64,000 nucleotides of DNA from Litchfieldella rifensis (lineage in GTDB: Bacteria; Pseudomonadota; Gammaproteobacteria; Pseudomonadales; Halomonadaceae), in NCBI RefSeq assembly GCF_042646605.1, contig NZ_JBHRUG010000017.1:62001-126000 (forward strand). Direction: 5' to 3'. The notes below the pieces were generated by a model, which ran no database searches, was not told the origin of the DNA, and saw nothing but the letters and a program-made list of their open reading frames with translations. Positions within the stretch are counted from its first letter, which is position 1. Each line of letters begins with the position of its first letter. The position numbers and the translations under genes are program-made. This document shows positions 34,158 to 41,556 of the stretch, piece after piece.

Positions 34158-34919
34158 ATGACGAGAAGCCTGGGGTTCGGCGTATTGCTGGCGCTGCAGT
34201 TCCTGACCCGACTGCCGGTGCCGGTCCAGTGCCCATGGAATGCCGATACCAGCCGCTGGGCGGTGCGCTGCTATCCGCTGGTGGGGCTGTTGCTGGGCGG
34301 CATCCTGGCGTTGACCGGTCGCCTGCTCGAGGGATGGCTGCCCACTCCCATGCTGGCACTATTGTTGCTGAGTCTGTGGGTCGCCCTGACGGGAGGGCTG
34401 CACTTGGATGGCCTGATGGACGTGGCCGATGCGCTGGGCAGCAACGCGTCGCTGGAACGCCGCTGGGCAATCATGAAGGATCCCCACGTGGGTAGCTTCG
34501 GCATCATCGCCCTGGTGTTCCTGCTGGTGTGGAAAGGCACACTGCTGCTGGCGCTGCTGGAATCGGGGGTGAGCCTGGCCGTCCTGGTCGCAGTCCTGGC
34601 GTTGGGACGCTTCGGCGCCGTGGCCTTGTTGGTACTCTCACCGGCGGCGCGTCCCGAAGGCATGGCCTGGGCCTGGAAACAGCATCTCGGCCACCGCGAT
34701 TTGCTGCTGGCGTTATGGCCGCTGCCGTTGTGCTTCTGGCTGCTGCCGGGCGGGATGGTGCTGTTTGCCGCCCTGGTGCCGTTCCTGTTGCTGTATGGCC
34801 TGGCCATGATCCGGGCGTTCAAGGGCATCAACGGCGATATCGTCGGTGCCGCCATCGAGGGAGGAGAACTATGGCTGTTGCTGGTCGCCTGGATCTGGTG
34901 GTCGTCCGCCATGGGCTGA
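34158..34919 (+). CDS. cobS: Adenosylcobinamide-GDP ribazoletransferase CobS
   Basis: CobS joins adenosylcobinamide-GDP to alpha-ribazole (phosphate), the last assembly step, in the inner membrane. The 253-residue polytopic protein has the N-terminal ALQFLTRLPVPV, the metal-binding block GGLHLDGLMDVADALG, the signature RWAIMKDPHVGSFG and the C-terminal INGDIVGAA. Its 3' end overlaps the cobC phosphatase by 49 bases in another frame. Also known as cobV. Confidence 0.94.
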   Translation: MTRSLGFGVLLALQFLTRLPVPVQCPWNADTSRWAVRCYPLVGLLLGGILALTGRLLEGWLPTPMLALLLLSLWVALTGGLHLDGLMDVADALGSNASLERRWAIMKDPHVGSFGIIALVFLLVWKGTLLLALLESGVSLAVLVAVLALGRFGAVALLVLSPAARPEGMAWAWKQHLGHRDLLLALWPLPLCFWLLPGGMVLFAALVPFLLLYGLAMIRAFKGINGDIVGAAIEGGELWLLLVAWIWWSSAMG

Positions 34920-35509
34920 CGGCCTGGAATCGCGAGCGACGCTACCAGGGGCATCGGGATATCCCGCTGGCGCCGGAGGCGCGAGAGGCGCTGGATGTGC
35001 TACGCGATGACTTGGTCCGCTTCGATTTCGATGCCGTGTGCTGCAGTGACCTGATGCGTTGCCGCCAGACCCTCGAGCTCTTGCTGGGGGGGCGCCAGCG
35101 AGCCGCCGAGCCACGCTACGACGCCCGACTGCGCGAACTCGATTTCGGCGACTACGAAGGCAAGCGCTACGAGGAACTCAAGGACTTGCCGGCCTATTGT
35201 GCCTGGATCGACAGCCGCGGCGAGCAGGCGCCGCCCGGCGGGGAGTCGGCAGCGGCATTGCGCCAGCGTCTCGAAGCCTGGCTGGTTGAGCTGTTCGCCG
35301 AATTCGGGGCCAAGGGGCATCGCCACGTGCTGGTGGTGACTCATGGCGGGGTGATTCGCGAACTGCGGCGCCGTTTCGAGGCCATCGACTTCTGGGAAGG
35401 CAGCGTCGGTCAGGGCGAGGGGCGAATACTGACCTTCATTCATCAGCAAGGAGACTGGCGATGCAGCTCTTCATCGGCGGTGCCTACGCCGGCAAGCGCG
35501 CCGCGATAA
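34871..35509 (+). CDS. cobC: Alpha-ribazole phosphatase CobC (histidine phosphatase)
   Basis: This 212-residue member of the histidine phosphatase superfamily has RHG (His14) in LVVVRHGLTAWNRERRYQG, CSDLMRCRQTLELL, LRELDFGDYEGKRYEEL and second His in VVTHGGVIREL. It would remove phosphate from alpha-ribazole-5'-phosphate or adenosylcobalamin phosphate. Starting at ATG 34871 with GGAGGAG upstream, it overlaps cobS by 49 bases and the next gene also by 49 bases. Its C-terminal 16 or so residues are therefore encoded within the start of the CobU-like gene. Confidence 0.88.
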   Translation: MAVAGRLDLVVVRHGLTAWNRERRYQGHRDIPLAPEAREALDVLRDDLVRFDFDAVCCSDLMRCRQTLELLLGGRQRAAEPRYDARLRELDFGDYEGKRYEELKDLPAYCAWIDSRGEQAPPGGESAAALRQRLEAWLVELFAEFGAKGHRHVLVVTHGGVIRELRRRFEAIDFWEGSVGQGEGRILTFIHQQGDWRCSSSSAVPTPASAPR

Positions 35510-35889
35510 GGGAGCGCCTCACTTCGCCGCAGTGGCATTCGGCCTATGACGGTGAGGGCCTCGAGGCGTGGCGAATCAAGGTCGCCGCGGGTCGCTGCCT
35601 GGTGCTCGAGGGCTGGGAGGAGTGGTTGAGGGCCGAGTTGGCGTCCGAGCCCGATGATGATCGAGTCCGACAATGCATGGTCGACGAGCTGGAATCGATC
35701 CAGCACGCGGAAAGTGTCCATGGCATGCAGATCGTGCTGATCATGCTGGAGATGGGCCGCGGTATCGTGCCGCTGGCAGCCGAGGACCGGCGGTGGCGTG
35801 ACCTGGCCGGCTGGCTGGCCCAGGATGCTGCCGCTCGCTGCGAGCGCGTCTGGCATGTCTGGAACGGGCTGGCTCGTTCCTTGACCTAG
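35461..35889 (+). CDS. Divergent CobU-like P-loop protein
   Basis: This 142-residue protein is related to CobU. Its N-terminal LFIGGAYAGKR is aligned with the CobU P-loop but lacks the closing Ser/Thr (Arg13 instead). Its C-terminal half MGRGIVPLAAEDRRWRDLAGWLAQ matches the CobU GIVP...R..RD..G..NQ block. The guanylyl-accepting His region is missing or unrecognisable. AAGGAG precedes the ATG. It closes the cobT operon. It may be a nucleotide-binding regulator or a specialised cobinamide kinase; similar short forms exist in Bacillus-type genomes. Confidence 0.78.
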   Translation: MQLFIGGAYAGKRAAIRERLTSPQWHSAYDGEGLEAWRIKVAAGRCLVLEGWEEWLRAELASEPDDDRVRQCMVDELESIQHAESVHGMQIVLIMLEMGRGIVPLAAEDRRWRDLAGWLAQDAAARCERVWHVWNGLARSLT

Positions 35890-35912
35890 CGCAGTACACC
35901 GACAACCTCTCG

Positions 35913-35941
35913 TTGACGCCCCCCTGCTGCGTTGCTAGTTT
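35913..35941 (+). promoter_or_regulatory. Candidate promoter of the riboswitch-led btuB operon
   Basis: TTGACG (35913-35918) and TAGTTT (35936-35941) are separated by 17 bases. They lie ten bases before the first conserved part of the cobalamin riboswitch, the place where its transcript should start. The -10 is weak. Confidence 0.45.
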
Positions 35942-35950
35942 ACGCCCACT

Positions 35951-36165
35951 CTCAGGTGCCTCGTGCCGGAAGAACAAAGCCTGGAGGATATGGTTCCTCA
36001 CGCTTTCGAGGTTAAACGGGAAGTCGGAATTCCGACGCTGCCCCCGCAACGGTGATCGAGTCAGGAACCGCCATTACGCCACTGTGCGCCAGGCACGGGA
36101 AGGCGGCGGTTCCGGAAACGAGCCTCATCGGCGTCGTTTCACTCGTCAGCCCGGAGACCGGCCTG
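35951..36165 (+). ncRNA. Cobalamin riboswitch
   Basis: Hallmarks of the adenosylcobalamin aptamer appear in order. They are an AAACGGGAAGTCGG region (36014-36026), the B12 box-like ACGCTGCCCCCGCAACGGT (36035-36053), GCCACTG (36078-36084) with GGGAAGGC (36097-36104), and CAGCCCGGAGACCGGCC (36147-36163). Binding of cobalamin should repress the downstream btuB operon. The 150 bases that follow hold a possible expression platform in which CGCAGGG (36196-36202) can pair with CCCTGCG (36236-36242); whether it stops transcription or hides the btuB ribosome site is not clear. Confidence 0.95.
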
Positions 36166-36313
36166 TGAGCTCATGCCTGGTGTCGCGGTGGGTGACGCAG
36201 GGGCAGGGCGGACTCTGGCACCTCGTTTTCCCTTTCCCTGCGCTTCTCGCCGTACCGGGCCATTCGGAAGAACCTGAGCGTGCGGGTGAGCACGGTACAG
36301 CAAGGGAAACACC

Positions 36314-38143
36314 ATGAGAACGAAAACCAAGCGTCAATGGGGACTGGCCGCCCTGTGCCTGAGTGCCATGCCGTGGGTCGCTCAGGCCCAGACCTCCGAC
36401 GAGGATGCCGAAGCCCGCACCACACTGGATCTCAATCCACTGGTGGTCACGGCCACCCTGGCGCCGCGTACCGCGAACGAGAGCCTCGCTTCCGTCACCG
36501 TGATCGACGAGGCGACATTGCGCCGCCAGGATCCGGTTAGCCTGACCGATCTGTTGCGTGGCCAGCCGGGCGTGGATGTATCCACCAGAGGCGCCTTTGG
36601 CAAGGACAGCAGCGTCTATATTCGCGGCACCAATAGCGACTCCACCCTGCTGATGATCGACGGGATCCAACTGCGATCGGCGACCACCGGAAGCCCTGCC
36701 TGGCAGTTCCTCGACCCGCGCCTGTTCCAGCGCGCCGAGATCGTGCGTGGGCCGCGTGGCAGCCTGTATGGCGCCGATGCCGTGGGTGGCGTGATTCAGT
36801 TGTTCACGCCCGAAGGCGAGGGCGCGCCCGAGCCCAGCATTTCCGTCGGCGGTGGCTCCTTCGGCACCCAGCGCTACAGCGCCGGCCTGTCCGGCGGCGA
36901 GGGCGGCACCCGCTACAGCTTCGCCGGCAGTCACTTCTCCACCGATGGCACTGAGGTTGTGCGTGGGGAGGGTGACAAGGGCTACGACAACACCACCGGC
37001 TTCGCCCGGCTGTCGCATACCTTCGACAGTGGCGCTGAGCTTGGTGTGCTGGGGCTACGGGCCCGGGGCAACACCGAGTTTGTCGGCGGCAACACGGATT
37101 ATGTGCAGCAGGTGGCCGGCGTTTACGGGGAGCTGCCGGTGACCGAGATCTGGCATAGCCGCCTGATGCTCAGTGAGGCCAGGGACGAAAGCGATAATAT
37201 CGATGTCTTCGGCGATTCCATCATCGATACCCGCACCCGTACCGCGCGTTGGGAGAATACCCTCGACATCGGCCCCCATGAGCTGATTGCCGGTGCCGAG
37301 TACAGCGAAGACACGGTGTCCGGCACGACCGCCTACGAAGAAGGGAGCCGTGATAATTCCGCCGTCTTTGCCCAGGGGCTGCTGGATTTCTCTCCCGTTG
37401 CCGTGCAGGCAGGCCTGCGTTGGGACGACAACGAGGCCTTTGGCGAGGAGCTGACGGGCAGCCTGGGGTTGGGCTACGAGCTGGATGACTACCATACCCT
37501 GCGCGCCAGCTATGGTACCGCCTTCAAGGCGCCTTCCTTCAACCAGTTGTACTTCCCCGGTTTCGGCAATCCGGAGCTCGACGCCGAGACGTCCGAGACT
37601 TTCGAGCTGGGGATTCGCGGCCAGTACCGGCGCCTGTTCTGGGATCTGGCAGCCTACCACACCGATGCCGAGGACCAGATCGCCTTTACCGAGCAGGGGG
37701 GACTGCTGGCGCCCTTCAATGTCGACGAGGCTCGTATTCGTGGCGTGGAGTTGAGCACGGGCGCCGAGCTCGACGCCTGGACCCTGCAGGCGGCACTGAC
37801 CTACACCGATCATGAAAATCGCGAGACCGGCAATCGACTCCCGCGTCGCGCCAGCCAGAGCCTGCGCCTGGACGTCGATCGTGAGTTGGGCGAGTGGTTA
37901 CTGGGCGGTTCCTGGATCGTGCAGAATCATCGCTACGAGGATGTGGACAACGAGGAGCGCCTGCCCGGCTTCGGGCTGGTCAATCTGCGTGCCGGCTGGC
38001 AGTTCGCCCCCCTGTGGTCGGCCCGACTGACGTTGGAGAATGTTCTGGACAAGGAGTACGCCACGGCCAGGGACTTCAGCGGCAGCGATTTCCTCAATGC
38101 CGGGCGTGCCGCCTTCGTTAGCGTCCGCTTCGGCGCCCAGTGA
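36314..38143 (+). CDS. btuB: TonB-dependent cobalamin receptor BtuB
   Basis: This outer-membrane receptor for corrinoids has 609 residues. A signal peptide ends WVAQA, a TonB box follows (LNPLVVTA), then a plug domain (about 45-160; LLRGQPGVDV, VYIRGTNSDSTLLMIDG, RAEIVRGPRGSLYGADAVGGVI) and a 22-strand beta-barrel ending in FVSVRFGAQ. The length matches E. coli BtuB. A cobalamin riboswitch precedes it and btuF, btuC and btuD follow, so cobalamin is the evident substrate. Confidence 0.95.
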   Translation: MRTKTKRQWGLAALCLSAMPWVAQAQTSDEDAEARTTLDLNPLVVTATLAPRTANESLASVTVIDEATLRRQDPVSLTDLLRGQPGVDVSTRGAFGKDSSVYIRGTNSDSTLLMIDGIQLRSATTGSPAWQFLDPRLFQRAEIVRGPRGSLYGADAVGGVIQLFTPEGEGAPEPSISVGGGSFGTQRYSAGLSGGEGGTRYSFAGSHFSTDGTEVVRGEGDKGYDNTTGFARLSHTFDSGAELGVLGLRARGNTEFVGGNTDYVQQVAGVYGELPVTEIWHSRLMLSEARDESDNIDVFGDSIIDTRTRTARWENTLDIGPHELIAGAEYSEDTVSGTTAYEEGSRDNSAVFAQGLLDFSPVAVQAGLRWDDNEAFGEELTGSLGLGYELDDYHTLRASYGTAFKAPSFNQLYFPGFGNPELDAETSETFELGIRGQYRRLFWDLAAYHTDAEDQIAFTEQGGLLAPFNVDEARIRGVELSTGAELDAWTLQAALTYTDHENRETGNRLPRRASQSLRLDVDRELGEWLLGGSWIVQNHRYEDVDNEERLPGFGLVNLRAGWQFAPLWSARLTLENVLDKEYATARDFSGSDFLNAGRAAFVSVRFGAQ

Positions 38144-38242
38144 GGGATCGCTTCTATCCTTTTCTGGTGTGCGAGCGATGGCCGATACAGGTCTCGGCGG
38201 GCATCGGGGATGGAAGAGATCGATGAGGAGCATGGGAGGAAC

Positions 38243-39145
38243 ATGACAGAAACTCTCACCCGGGGGCGCTATTCGGCGTTTGTCCTTGCGCTGTTGTGGG
38301 GGCTTTCAGCAGTGCCGGCCCAGGCCGAGACCTGTGTCACCGACGATACCGACCGCAAGGTGTGCCTGGCACGGCCGGCCAGCCGTATCGTGGCGCTGTC
38401 ACCAGGGGCCACGGAGCTGGTGTTCGCCGCCGGTGCCGGCGACCAGGTGGTCGGCGTGGTCAGCTTCAGCGATTATCCGCCCGAGGCTCGACAGCGCCAG
38501 AGCGTGGGCAGTCATACGCGGCTGGACCTCGAGACCTTGCTGGCGCTCGAGCCGGATCTGCTGGTGGGCTGGGTGACCGGCAACCCCGCTGAGCAGCTCG
38601 AGCGGCTGCAGGGCCTGGGGCTGCCGCTGTATCTCAGCGAGCCGCGTCGTTTCGAGGACGTGGCGACCTCGCTGGAGCGGCTGGGTGCGTTGGCCGGCAC
38701 CCGTGATACCGCACGCGCGGTGGCCGATGACTTCCGGGTCGGGATCGAGGCGTTGCGCGAGCGCCATCGGGATGCGGCTCCGGTGCGGGTCTTCTATCAG
38801 GTCTGGGACGAGCCGCTGATGACGGTCAACGACGAGCACCTGATCAGTCAGGCCATGGCGCTGTGCGGAGGCGACAACGTGTTCGGCGAGTTGCCGCGGC
38901 TGGTGCCGCGTATCAGTGAGGAGGCCGTGCTGGGGGCCGATCCCGAGGCGATCGTCGCCGGCGGGATGGGGGAAGAAAACCGCGATTGGCTGGACGCCTG
39001 GGAGCGTTTCGAGGAACTGAGCGCGGTGCGCCGGGACAACCTGTTCTTCGTGCCCCCATCGCTGATCCAGCGGCCCACGCCGCGCCTGCTGGAAGGCACC
39101 CGAATTCTCTGCGACCACCTGGAGACGGCACGTGGCCGGGGCTAA
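38243..39145 (+). CDS. btuF: Cobalamin-binding periplasmic protein BtuF
   Basis: This 300-residue class III periplasmic binding protein carries a signal peptide ending AVPAQA. Visible are RIVALSPGATELVFAAGAGDQVVGV, SFSDYPPEA, LDLETLLALEPDLLVGW and VFYQVWDEPLMTV. It would collect corrinoids released by BtuB and present them to BtuCD. ATG 38243 has GGGAGGA upstream; 99 bases separate it from btuB. Its 3' end overlaps btuC. Confidence 0.92.
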   Translation: MTETLTRGRYSAFVLALLWGLSAVPAQAETCVTDDTDRKVCLARPASRIVALSPGATELVFAAGAGDQVVGVVSFSDYPPEARQRQSVGSHTRLDLETLLALEPDLLVGWVTGNPAEQLERLQGLGLPLYLSEPRRFEDVATSLERLGALAGTRDTARAVADDFRVGIEALRERHRDAAPVRVFYQVWDEPLMTVNDEHLISQAMALCGGDNVFGELPRLVPRISEEAVLGADPEAIVAGGMGEENRDWLDAWERFEELSAVRRDNLFFVPPSLIQRPTPRLLEGTRILCDHLETARGRG

Positions 39146-40142
39146 GGTCTCCCAGGCGGCGCATACCATGGCCGGTCGCCGTTCGCGCTGGCCACTGGTG
39201 ATCCTGGCCATGATGGCGATCGCGTCGCTGCTGCTGTCGGTGGCCGTGGGTAGCGTGGCCACTCCGCCGGCCGAGTTGTGGGCCGTGCTGATGGGCGAGG
39301 GTGACCCGCTGCACCGTACCCTGCTGCTGGAACTGCGCGCGCCGCGGGCGCTGGCGGCCTTCGGCACCGGCGGCTTGCTGGCCGTGGCCGGAGCGTTGAT
39401 GCAGGTGCTGCTGCGCAACCCGCTGGCCGATCCTTATGTGCTGGGACTCTCGGGCGGCGCGGCGGTGGGAGCGCTGGGGGCCATGCTGGCCGGCCTGGGG
39501 GCGGTGGCGGTCTCCGGTTCGGCCTTCATCGGGGCCCTGCTCTCGACCCTGCTGGTGTTTGGCCTGGCCCATGGCACCGGCAGCTGGACACCGACCCGCC
39601 TGTTGCTTACCGGGGTGGTGGTGGCCGCGGGGTGGGGCGCGGTGATCACCTTCCTGCTGGCGGTGGGACCTACCGAGACACTGCCCGGCATGCTCTACTG
39701 GCTGATGGGTGACCTGGCCTATGCGCGCGGTCCCTGGCTGGCGCTGGGCCTGCTGCTGGCCACCTGGCTGGCGCTGTTGCCGCTGGGGCGCAATCTCAAC
39801 GTGCTGGCCCGTGGTCCCCTGCAGGCCGCGGCGCTGGGCGTGTCGGTCCGGTCTCTGGAGGGGCTGGTGTATGTGGCGGCCAGCCTGTTGACGGCGGCGG
39901 CGGTGACCACCGCCGGCAGCATCGGCTTCGTCGGTCTGGTGGTGCCGCACATGCTGCGTCTGCTCCTGGGCAACGACCAGCGCGTGATCCTGCCGGCGTC
40001 GATCCTGGCCGGCGGTACCCTGCTGACCCTGGCCGACACCCTGGCGCGGATCCTGATCGCGCCGGAGCAGTTGCCGGTGGGCGTGATCACCGCGTTGCTG
40101 GGAGTGCCGACCTTCCTCTATCTGCTGAATCGGAGTCGCTGA
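39132..40142 (+). CDS. btuC: Cobalamin ABC transporter permease BtuC (FecCD family)
   Basis: The 336-residue FecCD-family permease has about ten helices. It shows RAPRALAAFGTGGLLAVAGALMQ, RNPLADPYVLGLSGGA, and the BtuD-coupling segment around GFVGLVVPHMLRLLLGNDQR. GTG 39132 has GGAGA six bases upstream and overlaps the btuF stop; ATG 39168 is an alternative with a weaker site. It forms the inner-membrane channel for corrinoid with BtuD. Confidence 0.92.
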   Translation: MAGAKVSQAAHTMAGRRSRWPLVILAMMAIASLLLSVAVGSVATPPAELWAVLMGEGDPLHRTLLLELRAPRALAAFGTGGLLAVAGALMQVLLRNPLADPYVLGLSGGAAVGALGAMLAGLGAVAVSGSAFIGALLSTLLVFGLAHGTGSWTPTRLLLTGVVVAAGWGAVITFLLAVGPTETLPGMLYWLMGDLAYARGPWLALGLLLATWLALLPLGRNLNVLARGPLQAAALGVSVRSLEGLVYVAASLLTAAAVTTAGSIGFVGLVVPHMLRLLLGNDQRVILPASILAGGTLLTLADTLARILIAPEQLPVGVITALLGVPTFLYLLNRSR

Positions 40143-40909
40143 TGAGTAGGCTCGAGGCCAAGGGGCTGGTGATCGAGGTGCCGGGGCGCGACAGCGGCCG
40201 GCCACTCGATTTCGCCATCGAGCCGGGGCAGCTGTGGGGCGTGCTGGGCCCCAACGGCGTCGGTAAGACCACGCTGCTGCATACCCTGGCCGGGCTCAAG
40301 GCACCACGCCTGGGCGAGGTGCTGCTGGATGGTACGCCGCTACCACGGCGGCGTCGCAAGCGGTTGGCACAGGCGCTGGGCGTGGTCTTCCAGGAGCGGC
40401 AGGACGGCTTCCCGGCCACAGTAAGCGAGACTGTGCTGATCGGCCGCCACCCCTTTCTATCGCCCTGGCAGCAGGAGAGCGCCGAGGACCTGCGCCTGAC
40501 CGAGGCGGCCCTGGCACGCCTCGAACTGGGCGACCTGGCGACGCGGCTGGTGAGTCAGCTCTCGGGCGGTGAGCGCCAGCGGGTGGCGATCGCCACCATC
40601 CTGACCCAGGCTCCGGCCATCTGGCTGGCCGACGAGCCGACCAATCATCTCGATCTGCGCCACCAGGTGGCGGTGATGGAGCTGCTCGCCGAGCAGGCGG
40701 GGCAGGGACGGGCGGTGCTGCTATGCGTGCATGACCTCAACCTGGCAGCTCGCTGGTGCGACCATCTGCTGCTGCTATATCCCGATGGCGAGGCCTGCTG
40801 GGGCCCCGCCGATGCCATGCTGGTGCCCGAGGCGCTGGAGCGCCTTTACGGCCAGCCACTGGTGTCGGCGCAAGTGAATGGCAGTCGGGTGTTTGTCCCG
40901 GCAAACTGA
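40142..40909 (+). CDS. btuD: Cobalamin ABC transporter ATPase BtuD
   Basis: This 255-residue ATPase has Walker A GPNGVGKTT, Q-loop FQERQ, signature LSGGERQRVAIA, Walker B IWLADEPTNHLDL and switch His in CVHDLNLAARWC. The ATG shares its A with the TGA of btuC, so the genes are coupled. The subfamily is shared with ferric-siderophore importers, but the operon settles the corrinoid role. Confidence 0.92.
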   Translation: MSRLEAKGLVIEVPGRDSGRPLDFAIEPGQLWGVLGPNGVGKTTLLHTLAGLKAPRLGEVLLDGTPLPRRRRKRLAQALGVVFQERQDGFPATVSETVLIGRHPFLSPWQQESAEDLRLTEAALARLELGDLATRLVSQLSGGERQRVAIATILTQAPAIWLADEPTNHLDLRHQVAVMELLAEQAGQGRAVLLCVHDLNLAARWCDHLLLLYPDGEACWGPADAMLVPEALERLYGQPLVSAQVNGSRVFVPAN

Positions 40910-40931
40910 AGACAACGGAGAACGATACCCT

Positions 40932-41543
40932 ATGCGCGAGAATGCCAAGGATCCGCAGCGCCATGCCCAACGCATGGCGCGCAAGCAGCGTGTCATGCGC
41001 GAGCGCATGGCCCGCGCCCAGAAGGACCAGGGGGTGCTGTTGGTGCTCACCGGCCCCGGCAAGGGCAAGAGCAGCTCCGGCTTCGGCATGATCGCCCGGG
41101 CCCTGGGCCATGACATGAAGGTGGGGATCGTGCAATTCATCAAGGGGAAGTTCCGCACCGGCGAGGAGCGCTTCTTTCGCCAGCTACCCGGCGTGGACTA
41201 TCACGTCATGGGCGAGGGCTATACCTGGGATACCCAGGATCGCGAGCGCGATGTACGTGCCGCGGAGGCGGCCTGGGAGGTGGCCAGTCGTATGCTCGGC
41301 GACGAGAGCTACGACCTGATACTGCTGGATGAGCTGAACATCGCCCTGCGCTATGAATACCTGGACCTCGACCGGGTGCTCGACGACCTCGAAGGACGGC
41401 CCGAGAGGCAACATGTGGTCGTTACCGGTCGCTACGTGCCTCAGGCGCTGATCGATCTCGCCGATACCGTGACCGAGATGGGCGTGGTCAAGCACGCTTT
41501 CAAGGATCAGGGGGTCAAGGCCCAGAAAGGCGTGGAGCTATGA
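40932..41543 (+). CDS. cobO: Cob(I)yrinic acid a,c-diamide adenosyltransferase, operon copy
   Basis: This is the second corrinoid adenosyltransferase of the window, 203 residues, of the CobO subtype. It has P-loop TGPGKGKSSSGFG, KVGIVQFIKGKF, VMGEGYTWDTQDRERD, ILLDELNIAL and TEMGVVKHAFKDQGVKAQKGVEL. It differs from the 24219 copy by Pro for Asn in the P-loop and by SSS for TTA after it. As part of the riboswitch-led operon it should be repressed by cobalamin, acting on imported cobinamide or diamides. Confidence 0.92.
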   Translation: MRENAKDPQRHAQRMARKQRVMRERMARAQKDQGVLLVLTGPGKGKSSSGFGMIARALGHDMKVGIVQFIKGKFRTGEERFFRQLPGVDYHVMGEGYTWDTQDRERDVRAAEAAWEVASRMLGDESYDLILLDELNIALRYEYLDLDRVLDDLEGRPERQHVVVTGRYVPQALIDLADTVTEMGVVKHAFKDQGVKAQKGVEL

Positions 41544-41556
41544 GGATCGCACCGAG

